Below are positions 1 to 7,615 of a DNA stretch of 38,583 bases, one piece after another. This stretch comes from a virus. The position numbers and the translations under genes were made by a program. The DNA is taken from positions 1 through 38,583 of IMG/VR virus record IMGVR_UViG_3300044491_003889; one strand, 5' to 3'. The notes below the pieces were generated by a model. That model saw nothing but the letters and a program-made list of their open reading frames with translations, did no database searches and was not told where the DNA came from. Within the stretch, counting starts at the first letter, position 1, and the number at the start of each line of letters is the position of its first letter.

Positions 1-1199
1 TCTGTGTCTGTCTGTGACGCTTTAAATGCCGTCCAGGCGCCGCCCGCGTTCCCATATATGGTAGAACCATCATCGGCGAAAGTTTCGTCCCACACCCAGT
101 ATAAATTCTGTTCAGTGGCGGAGGATAATTCACCCCTGTTGACCTTCAATCCTGTGTGGTTGGGCATTCCTGCCGCACTTGAAATGTTCCTGTTGAGTTC
201 TATTATGTTGTCCTCTACGGAAAGTGTTGAAGTGTTCACTATTGTCTGCGTGCCTTTCACTTCAAGATTTCCATTGACCACTAGGTCATTTATGGCCCCG
301 CTGTCAAAGACCACCCTTCCGGTTGATCCTTGTATGGTCATTGGGGTTTTGGTTACTCCTCCGTCGTTGACCGTGAATATGATGTCCTTGTCCTGTGTGG
401 TCTGTGCTATGGTGAAATCGTCACTGCTCAGGGTCATTGTGATGTCCTGCCCCGCACCTAACACTAATCCTGTGTCACTCTGTATGATCAGTTTACCTGT
501 TGTGGTGTCGTCGCCATCTGAACGCAGGAAGTTGGCCGCGGCCACACCACCCAGTGCGTCTGCATCTGTCGCCGTCCCCCTGAACTTGGCCGATGCCACG
601 GATGTTGAAAGTTGTATGCCCTGTGCCACCGTGGCGAATCCCGCCGATATCAGCGCCGCTGATGTGGTGTCTGTGGAACTCGGTGTGAAAGCCAGGTTTG
701 ATACCACGCCCACCACCGTGTCGTTGGCCACTAGTTTCAAATATGATTGATTCACTCCAGTGTTGTCTGGTGAAACTTCCGACACGACCTGTGTAACCCC
801 AGAACCGGCCACTGTGGTTGGTCCTATCAAGGTCCATGCGGATCCGGTGTAGACGTACAACTGTGTGTTGGCCGTGTCGAACCACATGTCTCCCTGCACA
901 GCATTGGTCGGCTGTGTTGCGGAGTTGGTTGTGGATCCCACCGGTTTCCATTTTGATCCAGTGTAGACGTTGATCTGGTTGTTGGTCTTGTCGTACCACA
1001 TCTGACCCTGTTGCTTGTTGGTGGGTGCCGTAGTGTTGTTGAAATTCTCTAGGAGTTTGATCAGGTTCTCGTTCAGTTTCTCACCGAACCCGGCGTAGCC
1101 CTTGCCGATCAAGGTGAGGTCCGTGGTGGCCACATCTATGGTGCCGTCGGCCAGTGTGACCAACAATGTCCCGAATGTGTTGTTTATTTTGTAAGCCAT
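1..1199 (-). CDS. Tail-fibre-like structural protein, paralogue C (3' end beyond window)
   Basis: The gene starts at the ATG complementary to 1197-1199 and stays open to the left edge, so about 399 residues are visible and the C-terminus is missing. The N-terminus begins MAYKINNTFGT, followed by a segment with LIGKGYAGFGEKLNENL and two short QGQMWYD / QGDMWFD modules, each followed by a VYTGS motif. The middle contains GGVAAANFLRSDGDDTTTG and a TQDKDIIFTVNDGG segment. All of these recur in the proteins at 3954-5354 and 5365-6873, so the three are paralogues. Such beta-rich, Thr/Ser/Gly-rich proteins of marine T4-like phages are usually virion fibre or tail-surface components; the exact role is inferred. 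Only 3 bases separate it from the upstream 60-residue gene. Confidence 0.75.
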   Translation of the reverse strand, partial: MAYKINNTFGTLLVTLADGTIDVATTDLTLIGKGYAGFGEKLNENLIKLLENFNNTTAPTNKQQGQMWYDKTNNQINVYTGSKWKPVGSTTNSATQPTNAVQGDMWFDTANTQLYVYTGSAWTLIGPTTVAGSGVTQVVSEVSPDNTGVNQSYLKLVANDTVVGVVSNLAFTPSSTDTTSAALISAGFATVAQGIQLSTSVASAKFRGTATDADALGGVAAANFLRSDGDDTTTGKLIIQSDTGLVLGAGQDITMTLSSDDFTIAQTTQDKDIIFTVNDGGVTKTPMTIQGSTGRVVFDSGAINDLVVNGNLEVKGTQTIVNTSTLSVEDNIIELNRNISSAAGMPNHTGLKVNRGELSSATEQNLYWVWDETFADDGSTIYGNAGGAWTAFKASQTDT

Positions 1200-1202
1200 T
1201 TA

Positions 1203-1385
1203 CTATTCTCTTGGCAGGTTATCTCTGATTTCTACAAGCCAACTTACATCACCAACAATTTTAATTAATATACTTGCGAGCTTAGGATCTATTCTTTCCT
1301 GGACGTATGCATTTTCGTCCCATGATAGTTCATCTTCCATCTCAAATCGGTTGATATAATCTGCTACTTCTTGTTTTGTCGCCAT
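1203..1385 (-). CDS. Small acidic protein of unknown function (60 aa)
   Basis: I do not recognise this protein. It is 60 residues long, acidic and probably helical (begins MATKQEVADYINRFEMEDEL, ends EIRDNLPRE), with no signal peptide, membrane segment or cysteine. It is likely a real gene: TAAGGAG at about 1394-1400 is a strong ribosome binding site just ahead of the ATG, and an AATAAATA late-promoter-like box lies 20 bases upstream of the start. Its stop is 3 bases from the start of the fibre paralogue, so the two are probably co-transcribed. Its composition is more AT-rich than that of the fibre gene. Confidence 0.6.
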   Translation of the reverse strand: MATKQEVADYINRFEMEDELSWDENAYVQERIDPKLASILIKIVGDVSWLVEIRDNLPRE

Positions 1386-1404
1386 TTTTGATACTCCTTA
1401 TGCT

Positions 1405-1412
1405 TATTTATT
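1405..1412 (-). promoter_or_regulatory. T4-type late promoter box AATAAATA
   Basis: On the minus strand this reads AATAAATA, one base off the T4 late -10 element TATAAATA and matching the looser NATAAATA form of marine T4-likes. It lies 20 bases upstream of the ATG at 1385, with the Shine-Dalgarno sequence AAGGAG between them, a normal late-gene arrangement. Confidence 0.55.
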
Positions 1413-1439
1413 AGTATAACGTTGCTTTCCGTGTGCTCC

Positions 1440-1874
1440 TTATTTGATCCAATCCAGATTATTATACTTTTTTTTGTTCAAGTTCATGATGTAGGATTTA
1501 ACGTTTTTTTCACCATACTCCATGCCTCCGTGCTTAATATACAATTTTTCTAAGGCTTTTTCCGCTGTAATGGTATAGACCATTCCTAATTTATTTTTTC
1601 TTGCTTGTTTTTCAATTTCTTTTAAACACATTTTCATGGCCTTAAATAATTTTATTTTACTTGTTTTTGGATTTGAAAATATACCATACATAAACCCAAA
1701 TTTAGCTTTCTTGTCCACATATAATCCAGCCGCACAAATTTCTTTTTCTTCAACTATTATTACTCCTAACGGGGGTAACATTTCTTTTGGTATCACAGAA
1801 TCCCATTTGTGTTCTTCACACCATTTTTCCAGAATTGGATAATCCTGGGCCAAATCCCATGCTCTATATTTCAT
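1440..1874 (-). CDS. GNAT-like N-acetyltransferase-fold protein (144 aa)
   Basis: This small protein has the length and general pattern of phage GNAT-fold proteins: an N-terminal strand-helix segment (MKYRAWDLAQDYPILEKWCE), a central strand pair (LGVIIVEEKEICAAGLYVD), a long basic helix (FKAMKMCLKEIEKQARKNK) and a C-terminal ITAEKALEKLYIKHGGMEYGE stretch like the part of GNAT proteins that packs on acetyl-CoA. I do not see an unambiguous acetyl-CoA-binding Q/RxxGxG/A motif, so activity is uncertain and the substrate unknown. The gene is markedly AT-rich and lysine-rich compared with the fibre genes. It sits between the Hint-domain adhesin and the small 60-residue gene, inside what otherwise looks like an array of fibre genes, which suggests a cargo gene. 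Confidence 0.55.
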   Translation of the reverse strand: MKYRAWDLAQDYPILEKWCEEHKWDSVIPKEMLPPLGVIIVEEKEICAAGLYVDKKAKFGFMYGIFSNPKTSKIKLFKAMKMCLKEIEKQARKNKLGMVYTITAEKALEKLYIKHGGMEYGEKNVKSYIMNLNKKKYNNLDWIK

Positions 1875-1891
1875 TATGAATTATTCTATTA

Positions 1892-3949
1892 TTATTTGTT
1901 GCTAAAGTCAACTATTTGCTTGTCTACCAAGTCAGCATGTTCTCTGTACTGCTCAAAGTATTTTTCGCCTAATTTTTCAAGTCCTTCTTGCTCAAATCCA
2001 TCAAAGTAGTCTGTGAATAATGTGTCTTTGATCTGTATTCTTCTGTTCTCGCAACCAAAAACGTAAACAATGTTATTTCCTTGATCAATCAATTTACCAT
2101 GTTTACTTTCGTCTACTCTTTTCCATTCGCCGTCTTCTTTGACCATGTGCGACCCTGCAACTTTGATGCCTTTGTAATCGTGCAGATCATTAATTATGAA
2201 TTTACCAGTTGCAAACACATATCCGCCAACTGCAACGTTGTCTTCCAATTCTATTTCTTCGATAGGTTTTGTGCTTCCGTCTGCCATAATGACTGGCGTG
2301 CCTGCCAAGAAACAACCTTTGTTGTGTACGACATAGTTGTCGGCAATATATGATTTGTCATTTGAAATATGGAAATTGTATAAAGGCATTTCAGGATCGT
2401 TTATTTCTTTTGATTTGATATCTGTGATCTCGAGTAATCCATCTCCTGTCACAAGTTTATCTCCAACTTCTAACGCACCTTTCAACTGGTTGTAAAGTTC
2501 TACACCATCACGCTCTTTGGTTTTCTCTGGCTTGACTGATTTCCAACCTTGTTCTGTCAGGAATGGGTGTTCTGACGTGAAGAAATAATGTTCACTGTCA
2601 TTGAATGTGTACAACTTCCTATCACCCAAAAGTACCCAATCTAATTTTATAACTGTGTTAGTTCCGTTGTGTCCTTTCACTTCATCACCGACCACGACAT
2701 CTTCGATATTTTTTTCTGTGCCATCCGCCATTGAAATTTTAGTGCCTGCAACAAAACAACTGGTACCACCTCCAATAGGTGGTCCATATGAGGATGTTGC
2801 CACCGATGCCAGACTGTATCCGCTGACTGTGTGCGGATTGTGTCTCACCGCTGGTTGTGGTGCTACTGGGACAAAACCTCCACCCTCGCCTCCTGCTTGT
2901 GGTGGAATGTTCGCGACCGTTGGAACACCCCCTGAACCTTCCGTGCCCGATGTCGCTCCTCCTATTGCGTTTCCGAACAGTGCTGAATTTCCATTGAACA
3001 GGATGTCTGAAGTAAATATGGCCTTCCATACTCCGCCTACCTTTACAAAACCTGAATTTATGTGTTTCCACACACCTGATACTTTGACCAAAATGGAATT
3101 AAGAGATTTCCATTCACCGGCTACCTTGTAGTTGCTCTCTGATGGTACGTTGAATATTAAAACGGCTCTTCCGGCACCTCCGGCAGTACCGCTCCTGCCA
3201 CCTTTGGCTACACCAGCCGAGTAGTAAACACTGCCTGTGCCCCCTGGGTCCAGCCCTGAACCGTCATCCGCGGAACCTCCCGCGGGTACCAAATTGGATC
3301 CCGAGTAGCCTCCGAAACCACCTGCGTCACCTGTGGCTCCTGAACCGCCCTTGCCTCCGTTGGCTCCACCACCTCCAGCACCTCCACCACCACCGTCTCC
3401 GGAGTGGCCTGCGCCGTTCTCTCCCAATGTGCCTGGCGTGTTGCTTGTCGCTGAATTACTATTGATTCCTATTCCGCCACGTGATGCGGCTCCTGTTCCG
3501 CCGCCGCCACCGCCGCCGCCTGCAATGGCTAATTTAATATTGTCCGCGGCCTGACCATTTTCGAATAATGTCACTGTCGTGGCTCCACCACCCCCACCAC
3601 CGGAACCTGATGATCCGATCGGTCCTGAACTGCCACCTTGGCCACCTGAATAACCTGTCAAACTTTTTCCGTTTCTACCGCCGTCGGTTTCTCCGCCCGA
3701 TCCTCCAGATTCTGCACCACCACCGACCGCAACGCCAATTAATTTATTGCCTGCGTATGCTGATACATCTAAATCTGTCACAGTGACGTAGTGTCCAGCG
3801 GCGCCATCTGCGACACTACCCTGGGTATCTGCTCCACCGGGTCCTCCCCCTCCGCCCCATAAGTGCATGGTTAGGGTGGTTGTTCCGGGTGGTAGCTCTG
3901 CTATTTGAAATTGACCTGTGTAATCGAAGGTCTTTGTAATTATTGGCAT
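1892..3949 (-). CDS. Glycine-rich tail adhesin with two tandem Hint (hedgehog/intein-like) domains
   Basis: The 685-residue protein has three parts. Residues 1 to about 270 are extremely glycine-rich, like phage Gly-rich adhesins and distal tail proteins. Residues about 273-315 hold repeats of a KVxGxWK motif (KVAGEWK, KVSGVWK, KVGGVWK). From Cys398 come two Hint-type domains. The first spans 398-543, starts CFVAGTKISMADGT, contains a block-B-like TSEHPFL and ends VVHN (His542-Asn543). The second starts at Cys546 with CFLAGTPVIMADGST, contains GSHMVKEDGEWKRV and ends near FTDYFDG without a terminal HN. Residue 544 is Lys, not the Cys/Ser/Thr needed for full splicing, so self-cleavage rather than splicing would be expected of domain 1. 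The DNA of the Hint part is AT-rich while that of the Gly-rich part is GC-rich. Activity and virion location are inferred. Confidence 0.8.
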   Translation of the reverse strand: MPIITKTFDYTGQFQIAELPPGTTTLTMHLWGGGGGPGGADTQGSVADGAAGHYVTVTDLDVSAYAGNKLIGVAVGGGAESGGSGGETDGGRNGKSLTGYSGGQGGSSGPIGSSGSGGGGGGATTVTLFENGQAADNIKLAIAGGGGGGGGTGAASRGGIGINSNSATSNTPGTLGENGAGHSGDGGGGGAGGGGANGGKGGSGATGDAGGFGGYSGSNLVPAGGSADDGSGLDPGGTGSVYYSAGVAKGGRSGTAGGAGRAVLIFNVPSESNYKVAGEWKSLNSILVKVSGVWKHINSGFVKVGGVWKAIFTSDILFNGNSALFGNAIGGATSGTEGSGGVPTVANIPPQAGGEGGGFVPVAPQPAVRHNPHTVSGYSLASVATSSYGPPIGGGTSCFVAGTKISMADGTEKNIEDVVVGDEVKGHNGTNTVIKLDWVLLGDRKLYTFNDSEHYFFTSEHPFLTEQGWKSVKPEKTKERDGVELYNQLKGALEVGDKLVTGDGLLEITDIKSKEINDPEMPLYNFHISNDKSYIADNYVVHNKGCFLAGTPVIMADGSTKPIEEIELEDNVAVGGYVFATGKFIINDLHDYKGIKVAGSHMVKEDGEWKRVDESKHGKLIDQGNNIVYVFGCENRRIQIKDTLFTDYFDGFEQEGLEKLGEKYFEQYREHADLVDKQIVDFSNK

Positions 3950-3953
3950 GGGA

Positions 3954-5354
3954 TTACGCCTCCCTTACGAACCAGAAGTCCCCATCATTGCCGTCACCGC
4001 TTGTTGGTAATGAAGTTGAAACAGTCTTCGCTGATCCGCTCCATAGATTACCAAATGTGGCAACCTGTCCAATGGTTGGAACATTAACGCTCGCAGTGTC
4101 TGATGTTGTTATTGCTGAGCCAACCGCCGCTAAATTTATGCTTGTTACAGTTAGTAAACCTGCCGCTGTTGTCTTTAATACTTTTTCCTTGTTGGCATTG
4201 CCGTCCGCTACCGCGTCTGATAATCTTATGATCTGCGAGTAAGTGGCATTTTCACCTGCCGCCCAGTAGTTTTCTGATACGTCATAGAAGATTCTAGCGT
4301 CATCTGTGTCTGATGTCTCAACAATCAATCCCGCATCAACTTCGCCGTTGCCGGAATTTACCTTGATGAACGCATCGTCGTACGTTGAAACGTTCGATGT
4401 TGATGAATTGTATTCACCGGTGATGTTCAAGTTTCCGTTGATCGTGATATCACCTGTTGATCCATCCATGGTCATTATTGTTTTAGGAGTACCTCCTGTA
4501 TTCACTGAAAATAAAATGTCTTTATCTTGTGATGACTGTGTCAGAGTGACGTCATTACTGGCAACAGAAATACTGAATTCTTGTGAATCACCGACTACGA
4601 GTCCTGTGTCATTATCTATTGTGAGCGAACCTGTGGTGGTGTCAGAAGCATCTGCTCTGAGGAAATTGCCCCCGGCAATAATACTTGCTGATGTATTTGT
4701 TGTAGAAGAAACATCGATTGCCGAAGCCTGTGTGCTTGATCCTTCAAAGACCGAGCCCAGTGTTGAATTCAATGTGATTCCCGCTTTGATCTGTGAGAAA
4801 CCTGCCTGAGAAACGGACGGTGTGAATGTTTCCTTAGAAAGTATTGCCACTCTCGTACCACCTGCATACATCGAAGAGACGACCTTGTTACCTCCTGAAC
4901 TGGCCAGTGTTTCAATCTTCCAACCTGACTGTGTCTGTCCTGCTGTGAAGGCCGGACCTACCAGTTCCCACTTGTCGTTGACTTGGTGTGATCTGGAATC
5001 GCCCGTATAGACGAAAACTTGATCGTTAGTGGAATCCAGCCAAAGGTCACCCGCTGATGGCAACGTTGGCAGTGTTGAACTGGCTTTCGCACCACCTGTT
5101 GGTTTGAAGCTCGTACCATCATACACTTTAATCTGATTTGTTGTGGTGTCGAACCACAATTCACCCTTTAGAGGTGCCGAGGGTGCCGCGGTTGATGCCG
5201 CGTTCTCTAACAGTTTGACAAGGTTCTCGTTTAGACCCTCACCAAAACCTGAATATGACTTACCGAACAACTGCAACGAAGTGGTGTTGTCCACCGTTCC
5301 GTCTGTGATAGTTGTTACTACTGTTCCGTCTGTTTTGTTAATTGTGTACGCCAT
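3954..5354 (-). CDS. Tail-fibre-like structural protein, paralogue B (466 aa)
   Basis: The N-terminus (MAYTINKTDGT, then LFGKSYSGFGEGLNENLVKL, then GELWFDTTTNQIKVYDG) is the same module as in the genes at 1-1199 and 5365-6873. The middle contains GGNFLRADASDTTTGSL and SSQDKDILFSVNTGG, again shared with the paralogues. The C-terminal part differs (INLAAVGSAITTSDTASV, then GDGNDGDFWFVREA at the end), so the family looks like a conserved attachment module with exchangeable tips. It is rich in Ser, Thr, Gly and Asn and lacks transmembrane segments. It lies 4 bases upstream of the Gly-rich adhesin gene and 10 bases downstream of paralogue A. Function as a tail fibre or other virion-surface protein is inferred from family and context. 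Confidence 0.75.
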   Translation of the reverse strand: MAYTINKTDGTVVTTITDGTVDNTTSLQLFGKSYSGFGEGLNENLVKLLENAASTAAPSAPLKGELWFDTTTNQIKVYDGTSFKPTGGAKASSTLPTLPSAGDLWLDSTNDQVFVYTGDSRSHQVNDKWELVGPAFTAGQTQSGWKIETLASSGGNKVVSSMYAGGTRVAILSKETFTPSVSQAGFSQIKAGITLNSTLGSVFEGSSTQASAIDVSSTTNTSASIIAGGNFLRADASDTTTGSLTIDNDTGLVVGDSQEFSISVASNDVTLTQSSQDKDILFSVNTGGTPKTIMTMDGSTGDITINGNLNITGEYNSSTSNVSTYDDAFIKVNSGNGEVDAGLIVETSDTDDARIFYDVSENYWAAGENATYSQIIRLSDAVADGNANKEKVLKTTAAGLLTVTSINLAAVGSAITTSDTASVNVPTIGQVATFGNLWSGSAKTVSTSLPTSGDGNDGDFWFVREA

Positions 5355-5361
5355 TTGTGTG

Positions 5362-5369
5362 TATTTAGC
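5362..5369 (-). promoter_or_regulatory. Weak late-promoter-like box GCTAAATA
   Basis: The minus strand reads GCTAAATA seven bases before the ATG at 5354. It includes the stop codon of the upstream gene, so the match may be incidental; it is listed because the same TAAATA core recurs ahead of several starts in this window. Confidence 0.25.
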
Positions 5370-6873
5370 ACCTTCCCACTACAATGTTAATTGTGCCTAT
5401 TTCCTCCGATTCGTGGTCTTCCAACGCCTTTCCTATGATTGTTCCTGTTGCTGGATCGTGTGCTTTTTTGGCCACGCCATGGTGTTTCGCATGGGTTGAC
5501 AGCATATCACCTTTTCTTATGTAACCCGAAACTTTACATTTTACTTTACCCATTAATGCCACAGGTAGACCTTCTGAACTTGAATTCATTAGGTAGGCTG
5601 GGTTCTCACTGATCACGCCCGCCACCCTTGTGTCGTTGCCCATTTTTGAAATCGTTATCTCTTTTTCGCCACCAAATATTACCACCGTTCCCACTTCGTA
5701 CTCCGCGTCTGATTCGTAGATCTCCGCCAAGTCAGCGTACTGTGCCGATGTGGCCTTGGCGTAAACTGTGTTGTATTTGTTGCCTGTTGAGCCTATGTCG
5801 TATGTAAGTGTTGTGTCTGGTAATATTGCTTTTGAGGTCAATGTGCCTCCCATTGTGAGAGTTCCCATGGTGTTAGCACCTGCGCTGGTCAAATTACCTG
5901 TTAAATTACCTGTAACGCTACCTGTTAACGCACCCGTAAACGCTGTAGCCGTAACAGTACCTGAAACCTGTAATTTGGTACTTGGTGTCGTGGTTCCTAT
6001 CCCTACCCTTGACTCTGAACCATCTATGGTCATCACAGTTGTGGTCGTTCCACCATCGTTCACTTTGAATGTTATGTCTGTGTCTTGTGTCGTGTTAGAG
6101 ATCACAGCACCCGAACTGTCGACTGCTAACGATATATCGCTGTCGACCCCAACAATCAGTCCGCCATCGTTGGATATGGAAATAGTTCCTGTTGAGGTGT
6201 CATTGGCATTAGACCTTAGATAGTTGGCCGCGGCCACACCACCCAGTTTGTCGGCATCGTCCGCCGTTCCCTGGAATTTGATGTCTGCTATCGCCGTGGT
6301 CAACGTGATACCTTTCTTCACTGTGGCGAAGCCGGTCAGTGTGCTCTTTGGCGTGAACGTGTCCTCGGAGACAATTGCTATGAGATTCCCGTCGTTGTAC
6401 CACTTGGTTATGTTCTGTGAGGCATCCGTGGAATCTAGTATGGTGTCGAAAGTGAAACCGTTGGTGGTACCTGTCGAGCTTGGGGGTCCTACCAATATGG
6501 ACGAAGATCCATTGTAGAAGTAAAGTTGTCCTGTGTCTGAATCTATCCAAAGGTCACCTTGTGTCAGTGAACTGGGTGCCGCCGCTTGATACGGAACGTT
6601 TCCTCCGGCCGGAGTGAATGCTGATCCCGTGTATACTTTTAACCTGTTGTCACTGCTGTCATACCATAGTTGACCTGTTATGGGTTTGGTCGGTGCCGTG
6701 GTGTTGGCGAAATTCTCCAACAAGTGAAGGAAGTTCTCCGCTATCGCTTCACCATAACCCGCATATCCCTTACCTATCAGTGACAGGTCTGTTTGCGTGT
6801 TGACCACACCATCCTGTACTGTGTACTGGTTCGGTGACGCCGAGCTATTGGTCTTGTTTACTGTGTACGCCAT
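5365..6873 (-). CDS. Tail-fibre-like structural protein, paralogue A with conserved C-terminal domain (502 aa)
   Basis: It begins MAYTVNKTNSSASPNQYTVQ and carries the shared module (LIGKGYAGYGEAIAENF, GQLWYDSSDNRLKVYTG, QGDLWIDSDTGQLYFYNG). A fibre-type segment RVGIGTTTPSTKLQVSGT precedes a stretch of LTGSVTGNLTG repeats. From about residue 378 it has a compact domain starting YADLAEIYESDAEYEVGTVV and ending with IGTINIVVGRC, a recurring C-terminal domain in phage fibre proteins; here it sits where many fibres have an S74 chaperone. The start ATG overlaps the upstream stop as TAATG, with AGGAT (6878-6882) as the ribosome binding site inside the upstream gene. A role as tail fibre or tail-surface protein is likely; receptor and processing are unknown. 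Confidence 0.8.
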   Translation of the reverse strand: MAYTVNKTNSSASPNQYTVQDGVVNTQTDLSLIGKGYAGYGEAIAENFLHLLENFANTTAPTKPITGQLWYDSSDNRLKVYTGSAFTPAGGNVPYQAAAPSSLTQGDLWIDSDTGQLYFYNGSSSILVGPPSSTGTTNGFTFDTILDSTDASQNITKWYNDGNLIAIVSEDTFTPKSTLTGFATVKKGITLTTAIADIKFQGTADDADKLGGVAAANYLRSNANDTSTGTISISNDGGLIVGVDSDISLAVDSSGAVISNTTQDTDITFKVNDGGTTTTVMTIDGSESRVGIGTTTPSTKLQVSGTVTATAFTGALTGSVTGNLTGNLTSAGANTMGTLTMGGTLTSKAILPDTTLTYDIGSTGNKYNTVYAKATSAQYADLAEIYESDAEYEVGTVVIFGGEKEITISKMGNDTRVAGVISENPAYLMNSSSEGLPVALMGKVKCKVSGYIRKGDMLSTHAKHHGVAKKAHDPATGTIIGKALEDHESEEIGTINIVVGRC

Positions 6874-7601
6874 TAGTATCCTGTGTTAGCACCCGATGTG
6901 GTTCCGCTCACTGTGTTGGATGTTGACAGTGCTGTTGAACTGGTCTCGGTGAATGTTGTTAAACTCTGTATCCTTAACGTATAATCAATCTGTATCAGTC
7001 TGTTCAGTGACTTCTGTACCGGGTGGAATATCACGTGTGTCAGTAACTTGTTGGTCGATCCGTTCTCTGTTCCTTCCCAACTCTTCAATCCCAACTCGTC
7101 GAAAACGTAAGCACCATTAAAGTCTGTTGTGTTGTCGAATGCCGCTTGTCCTGTTGGTTCACCATAATCAAGAGTACAGGTCACGACGATGTCTGTGTAC
7201 TTGTTGCCGGCAGTGTGTCTCACTTCCATCTTGTTACGTGTGGTGTCCTTGTTTGTGGCCGAGTTGTTGTCGATCACTTTATAGTATGTCTGGTTGTAAA
7301 GTGATGCATTGGTTCCTGTTGAGTTTGGTGTGAGGTATGTGATGATACCCGTTGGGTCAACACTTGTGCCACCGTTTCCGAATGCCATCTCATGCACGAA
7401 CCCTGTGGTCTTGTTGGCCAGTGAGTTGGCCAATGCCTGAGACATGTTCTCGTAGTGTATCGCATTACGCTTGTCTACGATCACCTCGCCCGTCTCTGGG
7501 TCGAAAATCTTTATGTGCCCCGTCATCATAACACCCGTGTTATCCTGAGGCTTGTTGTTCTCTTCTTTTGTTTCTGTTGGTTTGTTATCTTGCTGTGTCA
7601 T
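6873..7601 (-). CDS. Virion structural protein, tail region (242 aa)
   Basis: I do not recognise a named T4 equivalent. The N-terminus is a charged, disordered stretch (MTQQDNKPTETKEENNKPQD). It is followed by a folded region beginning MMTGHIKIFDPETGEVIVDK and containing HEMAFGNGGTSVDPTG, YVFDELGLKSWEG and LLTHVIFHPVQKSLNRLIQI. The C-terminus is a Ser/Thr tail ending GANTGY. Position between the giant tail protein and the fibre paralogues suggests an adaptor or collar for fibres, but this is inference. It overlaps the next gene by one base (TAATG). The last two sense codons and stop (GGA TAC TAA) are identical to the end of gp6, because both encode the same ribosome binding site for the next gene. 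Confidence 0.7.
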   Translation of the reverse strand: MTQQDNKPTETKEENNKPQDNTGVMMTGHIKIFDPETGEVIVDKRNAIHYENMSQALANSLANKTTGFVHEMAFGNGGTSVDPTGIITYLTPNSTGTNASLYNQTYYKVIDNNSATNKDTTRNKMEVRHTAGNKYTDIVVTCTLDYGEPTGQAAFDNTTDFNGAYVFDELGLKSWEGTENGSTNKLLTHVIFHPVQKSLNRLIQIDYTLRIQSLTTFTETSSTALSTSNTVSGTTSGANTGY

Positions 7602-7607
7602 CTAGTG

Positions 7608-7615
7608 TATTTATT
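7608..7615 (-). promoter_or_regulatory. Late-promoter-like box AATAAATA
   Basis: The minus strand reads AATAAATA, six bases before the ATG at 7601 and overlapping the stop codon of the 4,291-residue gene. It could start a transcript with almost no leader, or serve only incidentally; the base match to NATAAATA is good. Confidence 0.4.

Noticed and set aside
493-999. 168-codon minus-strand frame overlapping fibre paralogue C
   Set aside because: It is another frame of the paralogue C gene; the paralogue has direct sequence counterparts in two neighbouring genes while this frame has none.
2601-3786. Plus-strand proline-rich frames opposite the Gly-rich adhesin
   Set aside because: They are the antisense of GGN codons (CCN) and have no ribosome binding sites or recognisable folds.
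1892-3949. A full splicing intein in the adhesin
   Set aside because: Although VVHN precedes a Cys two residues later, the residue directly after Asn543 is Lys, there is no homing endonuclease, and there is no interrupted conserved host domain to restore.
3960-6870. CRISPR-like or DNA-level tandem repeats in the fibre genes
   Set aside because: The repeated motifs are diverged at DNA level and reflect protein paralogy and LTGSVTGNLTG-type shaft repeats, with no regular spacer pattern.
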